Below are positions 20,673-33,521 of a stretch of DNA of 64,000 nucleotides, piece by piece. Made by a program: the position numbers and the translations under genes. Each line of letters starts with the position of its first letter. The first letter of the stretch is position 1. The notes below the pieces were generated by a model. That model saw only the letters and a program-made list of their open reading frames with translations, ran no database searches and was not told the origin of the DNA. Source of the stretch: Salvia splendens (taxonomy: Eukaryota; Streptophyta; Magnoliopsida; Lamiales; Lamiaceae); NCBI RefSeq assembly GCF_004379255.2, contig NC_056051.1, forward strand, positions 25,909,267-25,973,266, read 5' to 3'.

Positions 20673-22756
20673 ATGAAAGACGCCGACCGACGTCCGGATG
20701 CAGCGATCAACATTGTGAAGCCCGTGAACTTCGCCGGGGGGCTCGAGTTTTCCAACCTCACATACACTGTGATCAAGAAGGTGAAAGATATCAATGGAAA
20801 ATGGGTGAAGCAAGAAGCTGACTTGCTGCATGACATAACTGGCTATGCAGCGAAAGGCTGTATCACCGCAGTCATGGGCCCGAGCGGCGCCGGGAAGTCG
20901 ACATTTTTAGACGGTCTGGCCGGCCGGATCGCGGGGGGGGGGCTAATGGGGCGCGTGCCACTAGACGGCACCGACGTTAACCCGAGCCTGATCAAGAGGA
21001 TTTCAGCATACATAATGCAGGATGATAGGCTGTTTCCTATGCTCACTGTTTACGAGACACTGATGTTTGCTGCTGATTTCAGGCTCGGATCGAGGTCCAC
21101 GTCCGACAAAAGGCAGTGCGTCGAGCAGCTGATCGAGAAGCTTGGTTTATCGGTATGTCACTTGAAAATCCTACTCCTAAAATGAAACAGTTTAGACACT
21201 AACTATTGAGCAGTCATCGAGGAATACTTACATAGGCGACGAAGGGAGGAGGGGCGTCTCGGGTGGGGAGCGTCGGAGGGTGACGATCGGTGTGGACATC
21301 ATCCACGGACCTTCTCTCTTGTTCTTGGACGAGCCCACTTCGGGTTTGGACTCCACCAGTGCTCACAGTGTGATGGAGAAGGTTCACGACATAGCGCGAT
21401 CCGGGAGCACTGTGGTGCTCACAATCCACCAGCCCTCGTCGCGGATACAGCTGCTGCTAGACCACGTCTTCATCCTGGCTCGAGGGCAGCTCGTGTACCA
21501 GGGCTCTCCTAGGGATGTCGTTGGCCACCTAGGCCGGATCGGGCGCAGGGTCTCGAAGGGCGAGAACCCCATGGAGTATTTCATCGATGTGGTGCAAGAG
21601 TATGATAGATCGGACATAGGTGTCGAGGCGTTGGCTGAATTTGCTCTCACCGGAGTTAGGCCACCGCAGCTGGTGGCCTATGAAGAGATGCCGGCTTCAA
21701 CGGAACTCCCGCCACCTAAACGGGGCAGCCACAAGCCGGCGGCAGACGGGCATCGAGCTTTAGCTAAAAAAAGGTAAAAGCTATACCTGCAGCCCGACTC
21801 CGGGATACTGCGCCTACTCGAGCGAGATTCTACAAGGGACGCCGACTCCTCACAGCAGCGACCACACTCTCAACAAAGACGACTACATGACCGACAGTGC
21901 CATCACCATGGAATCATACCGGAAATTTAACTCAAAGTTCGCCAATTCCTTCCTCCTCGAGACATGGATACTGATGCACCGCAACTTCATCAACATCATG
22001 AGAACTCCCGAGCTCTTTGTGTCCCGCCTTTTCGTCCTGACCATTATGGGATTCATGATGGCAACCATGTTCTGGCACCCGAAAGACAACGCTCAGGGCA
22101 TCACTGACCGCGTGAGCTTCTTCATCTTCACAGTCTGCCTCTTCTTCTTCTCCTCCAACGACGCTGTCCCAGCCTTCATCCAGGAGCGCTTTGTCTTCAT
22201 CCGCGAGACATCCCACAACGCCTACCGCGCGTCTTCCTACACTGTTGCTGGCCTCATCACGTACCTCCCTTTCCTTGCCCTGCAGGCGGCTCTGTATGCA
22301 TCGATCGTATGGCTCCCGTTGAAACTTGATGGAGCTTTCGGATACTTCCTTCTCGTACTGTACTTATCGCTGATCTCAACCAACTCCTTTGTGGTCTTCG
22401 TCAGCTCAGTAGTGCCCAGCTACATCCTCGGGTATGCAGCTGTGATTGCATTCACCGCGCTCTTCTTCCTCTTCTGTGGCTACTTCCTCAGCAGCAACGC
22501 GATGCCGCGTTGCTGGAAGTGGATGCATTACGTCTCCACCATGACTTATCCGTACGAAGGGCTGCTAATGAATGAGCATCAGAAAGACAAGACCTTCGGA
22601 AACGTACCTGGGAACAGCATCCTTGAATCACTCGGCATAGGAATCGAACACAATCTCAAGTGGCATAAGGTTTATGCAATCCTGGGATGGGCTGTTCTTT
22701 ACAGATTTCTCTTCTACATCGTTCTTCGTTTCTTCTCGAAGAATCAAAGAAAATAG
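20673..22756 (+). CDS. STR2: STR2-like half-size ABCG transporter, frameshifted
   Basis: STR2 pairs with STR in the periarbuscular membrane and is thought to export lipid to arbuscular mycorrhizal fungi. Exon 1 is 20673-21152; exon 2 starts at 21214 (acceptor attgagcag). The N-terminal cytosolic domain is complete: Walker A GPSGAGKST (residues 69-77), Q-loop region IMQDDRLFPMLTVYETLMFAADF, signature SGGERRR (176-182), Walker B LLFLDE (195-200) and H-loop TIHQPSS. The membrane domain (FANSFLLETWILMHRNFINI, LFFLFCGYFLSS, YPYEGLLMNE) ends at TAG 22754-22756. Between them, at an A7 run at 21766-21772, the frame shifts by one base: the first frame stops at 21775 and the downstream frame has a stop at 21761. 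The linker also looks shorter than in other STR2 proteins. This is either a real loss-of-function allele or a homopolymer sequencing error. Confidence 0.85.
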
Positions 22757-23024
22757 GACGATTCACAAGAAAACATTCGAAAAAAATTAGAGCAAGACAA
22801 ATAAGAGTGCTTTCAGAGGCATCATTGACAAAGATATAATTCGATTCATCATATCAATCTCGAAACAGAATGAGAGAATGGAGAAACATATAGACCTTTC
22901 CATACGACTTTCTAATTCCCTGTTCTACGTGCTATGTGTTGCATCGGGATGGTCTAAAATTCACGAAGACATCTCTATTAACTAGAAACCGAAATATACA
23001 TAAAGCACTAGTACTAACTTCTCA

Positions 23025-24182
23025 TTATTTGCTGTTTCTATAACTTTGAGGAACTGCTCTTCCTAACTCGAACTGGTATTCTAGAACTTGAGACGGCCAT
23101 TTGTCGGCTGGAGTGAGATATCGGGCGTGTGGTTTGCTCACTAGAGAAATATGCTTGGATGCGAGTTGTTCAATACCGACCTCTGGAGGATCTTGGATGT
23201 TCGAGCAGAATGTGGCAAGATGTGAAGGACTTATTTGCCCTCGTGTTCCGTGTTGCACGAAGGGAAAGAAAAAAGGACTGTCAAGATTGTGGGATGCACG
23301 CTCGTTGTTATGACATTCAGGAGGGGCCATGTTGAGGTCGAGCTGTAATTTGGTCTTTGCTTTGATCTCTGTCCGAAGCTTACCAATCTCCGCCTCCAAA
23401 GCAGTGTTATCATCCTTTAGCTCGCTCGTCTCAACATTAACCTTCAATATGTGCGATATACAGTTAGTTATCATGCAATTAGGCCAAAAGAAAGTCGTTA
23501 GAAAACAAAAAAAAACGAGTTAAGATGAGTTACATATTTGGATTCGGACAACAAGGTGGCGTTCTCTTTTCTGAGTCGTTCAATCAGATCCAGCATTTCT
23601 TTCACTGTTTGCGTGGCTGCAACCAACATGGAAGCCTTACCGCTGTTCTGATCAGACAGTTCTGTGAGGATACGTTCACCAAAAATCATCAGTCGTTACT
23701 CATTGAGGAATCTTCTTTTAAAGTTAGGTGTCTCATCAAGTTAGACGTAGAAAACTTCAAACGTTACCTAGAGAATTTGCTAGAGCAAGAAACAGCTCGT
23801 TCAAATTCTCGCGTTTCATCTTCTCCCTCTCAGATTTGTGAGTTCTTTTAGGAATCTTTCCATTGTTCTTGCTAGAAATGTCACTGGAGAAGTGAGCTTC
23901 ATTGATCAGATGAAACAACAAAAACCCACAGCACGATCAAAGAATGCTAATTCACCTAGCCACTCGATCTACCACAAGATGCCTTCACTCATAATCAAAT
24001 GCATTTGACTAAACGAGAAACGACAAAAGAAAGTGACAGCTTTATTTTTTTATCCCTGTAATTTGAAATATAGAAGAAGCACATGATCTATGTATAGAGC
24101 TTACTGAAGCCTTTAATAGTCAAAAACAAAAAACACCTACCATACATAGAACTTACCCACTCGTTGACGTCTCCACTGCCAT
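23025..24182 (-). CDS. BHLH47: POPEYE/bHLH47-like transcription factor
   Basis: POPEYE-type bHLH factors (group IVb) regulate iron-deficiency responses in roots. Four coding exons on the minus strand keep frame: 24157-24182 (only 26 bases, MAVETSTS plus a split codon), 23768-23883, 23534-23661, 23025-23441, giving 228 residues, close to the usual size. The bHLH region starts at about residue 18 (KIPKRTHKSEREKMKRENLN) and continues LFLALANSLELSDQNSGKAS. A leucine-zipper-like coiled coil follows (MLDLIERLRKENATLLSES, then ELKDDNTALEAEIGKLRTEI). The family's DLN motif (LQLDLNMAPP, an EAR-like repression motif) is present, and the C-terminal RYLTPADKWPSQVLE matches the family tail. A 5' UTR intron is likely: a donor reading GTGAGTT on the minus strand lies near 25310. 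Confidence 0.92.
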
Positions 24183-24446
24183 TTTAGACTTAACTATGGG
24201 GGCAATATGGGGTTGCATCTAAGTTCCTGCCACAAATTATGATAAACCAACCAAACAGTCAGTGGCTGAAATGTAACACCAACTCAACAATGTAGTCTGC
24301 TGTTTGAATAAAGAAATCAATTAAGAATCGAAGTTTCGTATCCCCTACCACTTATCAAGATTTAAACAGAATACCAATTTTTCTTAGCTCGTGAAAAGCT
24401 CAATCAAAGAGGGAATTAGGTAAAGGATAAAGTAAGCCAATACTAT

Positions 24447-25262
24447 ATCACCAAAAAAAGACCCTTATTCCCCAAACAGATTCCACAACTAAAAGAGAAA
24501 CAGAAGCATCATTAGAAGCTAAAAAGGTTAAATTCATTACAATCTTCTTCTTCTAACAAGAAGAAAAATTCCTAATCTCAATCTCATATAGCGTAGCAAA
24601 AGACACAAATTCAACATAATCCTATTTTCTCCATGGGATTTTTTTTTTGTTTTAAAATAGTTATTCAACAAGAATTCAAAGCTACTGTTTACATATCATA
24701 CATAACTAAAGTGAAACACAAGAGGGCAAGATCACAGCTTTTGTCACAGAAGAGAGAAACAAAAGAATAATTGGGAGCTAAAAGGCCAAATTCACCAAAA
24801 AAGACCCTTATTCCCCATAGAGATTCCATAACTAAAACAGAGAAACAGAAGCATAATTGGAAGCTAAAAAGGTTAAATTCACTAGAATCTTCTAACAAGA
24901 AGAAAATTTCCTAATCTTAATCACATAAAATATACCAAAACACACAAATTCAATACATATTCCTATTTTTTTCCATGGGAATTTTTTCTTTCGAAAATAG
25001 CTACTGTATTTCATCAAGAAGAACCCAAAGCCACTGTTTACATATCATTACCAAAGTGAAGCACAAGAGGGCAAGATCACATCTTTAAAAGGCCAAACTC
25101 ATCAAAATCTTCTAACAAGAATAAAAATTCCCAATCTCCATTTCATAGAACAACAAATTCAATGCATAAATAAAAGTTTGAGAATTGCAATTCAACAAGA
25201 ATTCAAAGTCACTGTTTACATATCATTACCAAGATCACAACTTCTCACGGAAGAGAGAGAAA
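24447..25262. repeat. three ~180-320-bp tandem copies upstream of the bHLH47-like gene
   Basis: Copies at about 24447-24768, 24769-25085 and 25086-25262 share, in order, aagacccttattcccca, gctaaaaaggttaaattca, atcttctaacaagaa, cactgtttacatatcat and gagggcaagatcac. The third copy has lost its middle. The array lies in the probable 5' UTR intron of the bHLH47-like gene. Confidence 0.8.
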
Positions 25263-25539
25263 CCGATGTGAGATAGAGGTTGATTTGCAAGAGAGTAATG
25301 AAACAAGAACTCACCCACATAAATAGAACTTGTGGGGAAGTCAAGGATGGAGAAAATGAGAGGATTCTTGCTTGCTGCAGCGATTTGGAGGTGTGGTTGG
25401 TTGAGAGAGAGAGAGAGCGTGTGGCGAGCACTGGGAAAAGGAGTCATCAAATGAAGATGGAAGCCACGGTGGCAGTGTGTGTTGTCGTCTAGTGTGTGCC
25501 ATGCACGTTCCGGCAACAGTTATTCCACGTGCTTTCAAT

Positions 25540-27116
25540 GCTCTCTATCCATCCATCTCAACTCTTTCTCGTTTTACCGGATTAATTTATTATATTTTGT
25601 AATTACAAATTATCGAAAAATTATGAATTCTGGTCAAATTTTAGTTGGTCATTCGAAATAGCATGGGCTACGCATAGATGATACATAAAATTGGAAAAAT
25701 CATAAAGTTTGGATCCGTGTGCTGTTTTCGGATGGTGAAAAAATTTGATTGTCATAAGATATTATTGATGTTTTTCAACCAGACGATGACATTTTTTGCA
25801 TGAACAGACATCTTTTAACAGCGTTGACCTGCAGTATAATTTCTTGGTTGTCATATTATATAACGATTTCATAAAAAAAGTCGCTATGAGATAATCGTGA
25901 AGAAATTCAAACTTCATTATTTTTTAAAACAATTTGGCTTATAAATATATGTGAAATATAATTTATTTGTTTGCTAAGGTAGATAACTTTTATATCCCGA
26001 AGCTATTTGACCTAAATAAAAAGACATATTATTGTATTATGATTTGTCTTAATAGTCTTGCCCTACCAAATTATCCATGATTCTTTATATAAAAACTATA
26101 GTCAATTGGACTTGGGCATGAAATTATTAGTACATACTAATAATTTAAGATGATGCAATGTTATTTGAAGTAGTACTATGTTTTCATTATATTATGTAAA
26201 ACATTTAAACACACGAATGTAAAAACAAAATGAAGCCACATAATCTAATTTGTCTATCACAAATTGTATAACAAAATTTTTAATGACTAATATACCCTTA
26301 TATGGATGTCCACATTATGGACATATAACAACACTCAAATATTTATTATATTCATTATATTATTATAATATGGTTGGCTATGTAGAAGTAGAACGTGGTA
26401 CGGCCTTCCGTTATAAACTTACACAAGGCGGAATGAAACATGCCGTTTTTACATAGTCAATTTCTCAAATACTATCTCCTATTTTTCTAAGTTTTAATTT
26501 TTCAAGGGAAATAAGCCAATTATTGATAACATATCCTATGGTGTCAACTTGCACACATATATAATAATATCTAAAACGTAGATTAAAATCAAAAAGTCAA
26601 GCTTGATAACATATATATTGAAAGGAACCTTTGATAATTTATACTTGTGTACATGTGACTGCAATACACATTAGTGTGCACATTGTAAGGACATTTTATG
26701 ATTTCACCAAAGTTTTACAATTTTTTTTTATTTTCTCTTTTATACTACTAATCTTGCTAATCCAAATAAGCATATCATTGGTTTACATCATAAACTTTTA
26801 GTCAAAAACAATTAGTATTTCTTATATTCATCCGCACCCCACCATGGCTCATCCAACCATCCTCACAAGGGCATAACTGTCAAGAGAAAAAAGAGTAAAA
26901 GCTTGATATAAAAGCAATAAAATGTGATGCTCCTATATAATAAAATATCCTTTTAATTAGTTTAGTTTTTAAGTATAGTTTTCATGTACTATATATTTCT
27001 GTTTTACATAAAATGTAAAGAGTGTAGTAGGTAAATATTTTACTTAATACATATACATTTCTACGTTACTCTCTCTCTCTTAAATATGTGAAGAAATCCA
27101 GTAGAGAAAAACTACA
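25540..27116. other. intergenic, AT-rich, no gene seen
   Basis: From about 25540 the sequence drops to AT-rich non-coding DNA. No supported ORF, RNA gene or complete transposon was found. A ctctctctct tract at 27071-27080 lies just before the stop of the next minus-strand gene and is probably in its 3' UTR. Confidence 0.5.
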
Positions 27117-30100
27117 TTAGGCTTCTGAACAACCAAAACTGAAATCGCGAATCTTCATGTTTCCATTCAAGGCGAGTGCAAGCAAATCGAACTCTTCAAC
27201 ATACCAGAGTTCCGAAACTGTGGCCTGCGATCATCAAAATGAAGAAAATCGCAATTTCATATGCTATTTATCGCACTACATCATCGCGTAAGTAGACGTT
27301 ATACATCTCACACAACCTCATGTGCACGGCGTTTTTGTGATGCTATGTGGCGAGCATAAATTTTCACATAAAATGTCTCTGTGATAGGAGCTTTCGACTA
27401 ACCTTCAGTCCAGCGATCTTGCGGTTTAGTCTGCTTACAAGCTCGTGGAAAACTTGGAGATCTGACATTTTCTTTTCCTCCTGTGCGGATGAGAGAAGTG
27501 TAAGACTTGACAGAATAACGAGGATTCGTATTGCACAACATTTTTCGCTTTTTCAGTGAGATCTAACAATCAAGTTAGTTTAGCATTGGTGCAACAAATG
27601 GAAAGTTAAGGAATCACTACAACATGCGTTACAACATGCGTTAGACAGTGATTACAGCACGTCGTACCTCAGACAACCTTTTAGGGGGGGCGAGAAGTCT
27701 TGCAAATGAAGTATGAAGCATTGCCTCATTATACTGTGCCAAACATATAAACAGTGTCAAAAATATTGTCAATCCTGAAAATCTGTAAAATTTTAGAGCC
27801 CAACGACAATTCAAAATAGACCTGTTCTTATCACAGCATAAAATATCAAATATTTTCGTAACCTACCTTCAAATGCATTACTAGTATATTTGTTTATGTG
27901 TACCAATTTTCATTTTCTATTTACTCCCCCTCTTGTGCAGCTTGGTAAGAGGGTGTTTACATAGCATTGCACCCTTCCTTCATTAACATGAATCATAGGA
28001 AAGATAATACAGGAAGATATGTGAAGTTGGTTCTCACAAGCTGCTTTTGTGGAGCGCGGGGAAGAGCTGATTTTAGTTTAGCACGAACGGTTACAGGATC
28101 TGTACCAGAGACCACCTGAGCAGAATAAGTATGAGTTATCACCATTACTAAGAAATGAGACGAGCATTTAACATATATTTTCCACCATAAATACAAGCCC
28201 ATTGGCTGCAAACTCAGCATAGTTGGCACATGCTTTATTAAGAGGGTTTGCGTAGAAAACAAATAATAGCACCAATGCTAAACCTCCAAGACCAAAGATG
28301 TCATAGTTGCAATTCTATAGCAAGCCTATTTGAAACAAATAGAGAGATATAAATGGCAGTTACTACAGAATCATGATTCAAGAATAGAATATCAGAGAAA
28401 AAATTTCCGGTGAAATTTTTAAAAACAAGAAAAAAAGAATAAACGTCCAATAGAGCGACGAACTTCCAAATAGCAAAAATGGAAAGAGCTATAGCCGACC
28501 CCTCAAAATCCCATGAACTCTTTTTCACCCTCTATTTCTTTATTTTGGTAATTCTTTTACACACCCATATATAAATAAAAGAAAAAGAACAAAATTTGTT
28601 GTATGCAGAGTTCATCTTAAAACTGGAAATGGTTGTGGACAGAAAGCATGAAAAAGCATACCTGCCAACAACCTAGTAATACGCCAGTCGAGGTCAAAAC
28701 AACCTTATCTAGGACAACATGCATTGGGCAGATTGACTTCGAAACTTCTTTTACGGCAAGAGCTTCAGCTTCTATCTGAGAATCGAGATGTTAGAGCAAG
28801 CAATGAAATAAAACATGAGAAGAAAAGAAGAAAATCTATGGATTAGGACCAATAATATCAGTACCTCCTTTTCTGAGGCAGGGACAGGAGTTATGTGATG
28901 TGAGGCGTGGAACATGCTAAAGTGATACATACTCGAGTTCTGAAACCAGATTGCTAAGCAAAAATCTGATCAATATTCTCAAAATATACAGAATTGCACA
29001 TGCAATATGTTTTTAGATGTATCTTTAAGCTATAAAATAACATCTTACCTTCTCCAAAGTATGGCAAAAGAATGTTCTTTACGGCCTCCCTGCATCAATA
29101 GCAAGCAAATAAAGCATTTATACCCCAAAACATATAGCACAAACTAAACTCTGATTGATTTTATGTAATTCAAACATCTGAAAACAGGAATAGTTTTGTG
29201 AATTCGAGAAGAAAGAGAAAGCTTGTTACATGGCCGCACATTAATTTTCCAGCAACAATTCAACATGTACACCAATCTTCCAAGCATTCAGTGGTGTTAA
29301 CTTAGAACTCACAATTCAATAGTAGTTTTAGGATGTGGGAATAATAAGATAAAATGTAGGATTAGTAAGAGATTATGTACTCAACGGAAAACATAAGAAT
29401 AGATCTCACTCCACCAAAATTTTGATGCACACAAATATATTATGAGGTTTCTTATATCTGAAAATCTGATTTTAACAAATATTGGATGCCATAGTCAATC
29501 CAGTCAGAAAGACCGATTCCGCTTCAATTCTCACAAATCCTTTAACACCTATTAAATTTCGAATAAATCCATTTCAAGCTTCATAAGTACATCTTTATAC
29601 TATACAGATAACAATCACTCAGAATGTGTAATTATAAGTATGATAACTCACGAGATTGGAACGGAGAACTCAGTACTTAAATGCAATACATTTGCTCGGA
29701 CCGGAGGTTCCGCAACCTACATTAATGCAAACAATAACTATCCAGTGAGAAAAGCACCATCGGACTTGCTTGGAAAATTCGATCTATTCCGATGGTATTA
29801 CCTTAAGAACAGGGGTCAGCGTTCCATCCTTTATAGTAAAAAGATCGGATAGGGATAACGACTGAGAAGTCTGTCCTTGTTTGAGAAAAACTGCTCCTTT
29901 CTCATCCAGCTCTTTCGCCAATTGTGTATATAGTATCGATCGTTGCTCCGCATTCGCAATAGCAGAACCCGCTGCACACCAAAAATGCTAGTTACATAAT
30001 CTTTATACACACAAATTCATCGTATCAAGTGCAGAAGAACCAGGACACCAAATTGAAGAAATTTAACCATAGGCACAGAACAACGAATCATCAAAATTAA

Positions 30101-30546
30101 CTGCTCTAGAACCCTAACCAAAATCCAGCAAATGAATTAAATTTAACTTCACAAACCAAGCATTTCTTTAATAATCATTTTAAATTAGGGGATACAAAAC
30201 CTAGAAGTAGAAACAAAGCTAATTTCACGGAGCATAGTTGCAAAACCTAATTTCACGGAGCTTAGTTGCAAAACCTAATTTTACAGAGCTTAATTGCAAA
30301 TTTCAATCAATTATAAGCTGTAGCGAGATTCTGGCTTCAATCACAAACTCCGAAAACAAAATCGCTCACAAAAGCTAGCAAACTAAGAAATATATACATA
30401 CCTGAGAGTGTGATCCAACTAGAACGAGCTGAAGAGTTGCGTAAAGCCATCTGAAACAAACAGAAGAAGGTAAGAGCGCAGATTAACCAGACTGCAGCGA
30501 TCTTCACTGACCGACGCCACCAATGCTTGATTATCCCTCTAGCCAT
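27117..30546 (-). CDS. plant single-pass membrane protein, possible 2H-phosphoesterase-like fold
   Basis: Conserved-looking plant protein of unassigned function. Ten exons on the minus strand keep frame throughout: 30402-30546, 29802-29971, 29652-29716, 29049-29089, 28865-28953, 28662-28775, 28038-28115, 27668-27733, 27403-27480, 27117-27224, giving 317 residues. Residues 14-34 are one hydrophobic segment (VKIAAVWLICALTFFCLFQM) after a basic start (MARGIIKHWWRR), typical of a type II signal anchor that would place the rest in the secretory lumen. Residues 141-160 read AIWFQNSSMYHFSMFHASHH and 238-247 read AMLHTSFARL. These two H-x-S/T motifs (His151 or His156, and His241), 85-90 residues apart, recall the paired motifs of 2H phosphoesterases. 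That is inference. VLDKVVLTSTGVLLGCWQV between them fits a core strand. Coding capacity is strongly supported; enzymatic role is not. Confidence 0.82.
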
Positions 30547-33480
30547 CCCAATATGCTTATATTGAACTGTTAATCATCAACACATTGAAGATTTTGCACA
30601 GTAATCAATAGTTGTTTAGAATTCCATTCGTGAATTGAACGATTTCTACAGCTGAAATCAGTTCAGAATCTTCAGCAAATTTGCGTGGCTTTTTTACCTT
30701 CTTTTTCCTTTTTTTTTCTTTTTTTCTCTTTTCAATTAAAAATACATTAAGCTTCTTAAATGCTAAACATTTTTATTTTTTATAAACGATTCTACAATAT
30801 TTTCTGTTAATTTAAGAGATAATAGTAGTTGATTAATAAATTATGAATATTATACGATGACAAATCAGGAAATTTCAAAAACTCTAAACAGTCCCATGTT
30901 ATTTGGTACAATGGGAACATTTATAGACAATTAATCCTAATATTTAGCATTAAACTAAACTAAACTAAAAGTTCACACAAATAAATCATTATAATTTTTT
31001 TTTAGTTTTGGACATTATTGTCCAATATATAAAAGTGCATTTTTGAATAAGAAAATTAAGGTTGAATTTGAATTGGGCTACTCATAGTTTTAAGGGTCGA
31101 CATTGGTGGGCCATTTATGCTAGATGGGTTTGGGCCTAAATAGTTAAATCTATTTTGCTAACATAACAATAATCAATACAGGATTAAAGTTTAATAATTA
31201 AAATAGTTTAAATTAAAATGTATAACCTCAAAATTAACATACTAATCCTATTGATCTTCTTTATTACAAAAAATAGCATACTAATCTTAGATCAATAATT
31301 TATTCGATATATATCATTATTGAAAAGAAACTTGAATTAGGTATAAGGTGATATTTAGCAATAAATAAATCAATAAATGTCCCACATGTATCATATATAT
31401 GTAAAAACAAACAGAGTTTCTTGTGACTTACATTGACATTGAATACTTGCCACTTTCTACAATACTTGCCACATGTTCATTATTTACAGTATTAATTAAT
31501 TTAATATTTATTATTGTATTGTTGTGTGAACTCTTCTTTTTAACATTATGTTGGTGAGTTGTATTTCAATTTTATCCAAATAGAAAATTCATAAGAAGTT
31601 TAGTAACTAAGAGATGAAAAAGACAAAGATCATAAGTTCAGCATGTGTTCGGCAGAATACCCACATGAGAAAAAGACATGTCTTGATTAACTAAAATATC
31701 TTCTTCATCTCTCTCATTACCGTTATAGTATTAAACTCGGTTTGTTGAGATGGTCTCACCGTTATTTAGAAAGTTGGATAATTATAGAACAAAACTAGTG
31801 GGATCGGATAGAGTGACGAAGGACGTTGCTGACATCGAAAGGAAAACACATTGCGACTAACCGTCATTGCTAATGGATGACGGATCAAGAATGGTATTGA
31901 ACCCCAACTCTGAATGCTTGGGTCGACGGAATCGTGGCACAATATAGTTCAAGACAACTAAAAAAAGAATTTTATGAAATAGTTTTCAATGATCATTCAA
32001 TAGAGAGATATATAGAGGATGTGGGTAAAAAAGCAAGTAGTAGTAGTACCATAGTACCATAATACAATTTTGGGTTGGGGAGAATAATACTTTTGAATAT
32101 GTTTACAAAGGGAGTAATACATTTACACTATTTAATATTGATTTGCAACATATATATTAAATGGTGTATTCAACAATTAACAATCAATTCATGTCGACAT
32201 GACAAAGCATAGTTCATGTCAAATAATTGAAACAAATGTATTTATACATTAGTACGCTGTCTTTCTTATTCTTACCATAAATATACAAATATTCAACCAA
32301 TTTTCTTATTAAAAACAAATATATAAATGTATTAATTCATAATTCGACATGTTTAGATGCACTTATTCCTTTATAAAATGAAATTATCTTTTTCATATTT
32401 AGATACATCTTCAGACCAACGTACAATTAAAATCATATAATGAACTAATTATTAGTATTATATTAATATTACGAAATATAATTCTTTTTTTAAATACATA
32501 AGATTAGTTGATCCTCAAAATACACATGATATATATGTATTAAAATTACACATATACAACATTATTAGCTATACAATTAATAAACTAAACTAAACCATCA
32601 AATGATCAATCAAGATCGAGCCACAAAGCAATCATATGTGGACCAAACATAGAAGACAATCAATAAACTCCAACTACTAAAAAGTCATTAAGATGAAGAA
32701 GTATGATTAGTGGAAAATTTAAGAAGCCAAATTTAGCAACAAAAAAATTGTACGTGTTAACAACTTAAGACACAACAATTCGGCCCCAAAAATCTTCGAC
32801 GTGGACTAGTTAATTAGGGTTTAGTTTCCTAAAAAAGACAAAAAAAAAATCAGATAAAATACTTATTTTGAGGTTACAAGATCTCTAGAAATGGGACCAA
32901 AATTGGTTGTACAAAAATTGGTCCCAACCCCATGTGACATTTTTGTACGATCATATGACAAATTGTATGCCAAAGTATTATGATGTTGTGACATCTAACA
33001 TCAATCCCAATTGAACATTGAACAATGAAAAGGCTGTTGAAATAGATGGTGTTTAATGGATCCCAAAGCCAACTTGCATGAAAATAACCAACTTCTTTTC
33101 TTGGATGTTGCACCACTTGGTAATGGATTTATTTTCATTTCCTATTTGGAAAAAAACAAAAGAGGGGATGACTTCTTTTTATGTCAATGTATTATGTTCA
33201 TACTTTGTGGAATTATGCTAAAAAAGAAAAATATGTTGACGATGGTTATTGTAAGGAAAAGAATATTTAATCATCCTTGTAAAATAGGTAGACATAACTC
33301 CTATTAAAAGTTTAAGCAAATTGGAAAATCGAGTATCAGTTCAAAATGAATTGTTACATGACTTCGAGTAAAAAAGTTGAATTGATATAACAGTCTAAAA
33401 AGAACTTCTAAGTTTTAGACGACTAATCCTTAAAAAAACAAACCAACATTTCAATTCAAAATTGTGTGGGGTTGGTGAAT
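30547..33480. other. intergenic, AT-rich; no gene supported
   Basis: The first 130 bases are the 5' UTR of the membrane-protein gene. The rest is AT-rich with homopolymer tracts (for example 30709-30735). 31740-31960 is locally more mixed in composition but carries no convincing frame. Short ORFs near 32874-33307 lack any family signature. Confidence 0.5.
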
Positions 33481-33521
33481 TGCAGGAGATGGCTAGTGAC
33501 GCAGGCATCGGATATTGCGTC

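Noticed and set aside
21887..22756. Independent transporter gene starting at 21887
   Set aside because: It is the membrane half of the STR2-like gene separated by a one-base frameshift; no promoter or start context of its own.
18987..22756. Functional lipid gene pair of the dehydratase and the STR2-like transporter
   Set aside because: One is mitochondrial and the other a plasma-membrane symbiosis transporter; adjacency alone is no evidence of a unit.
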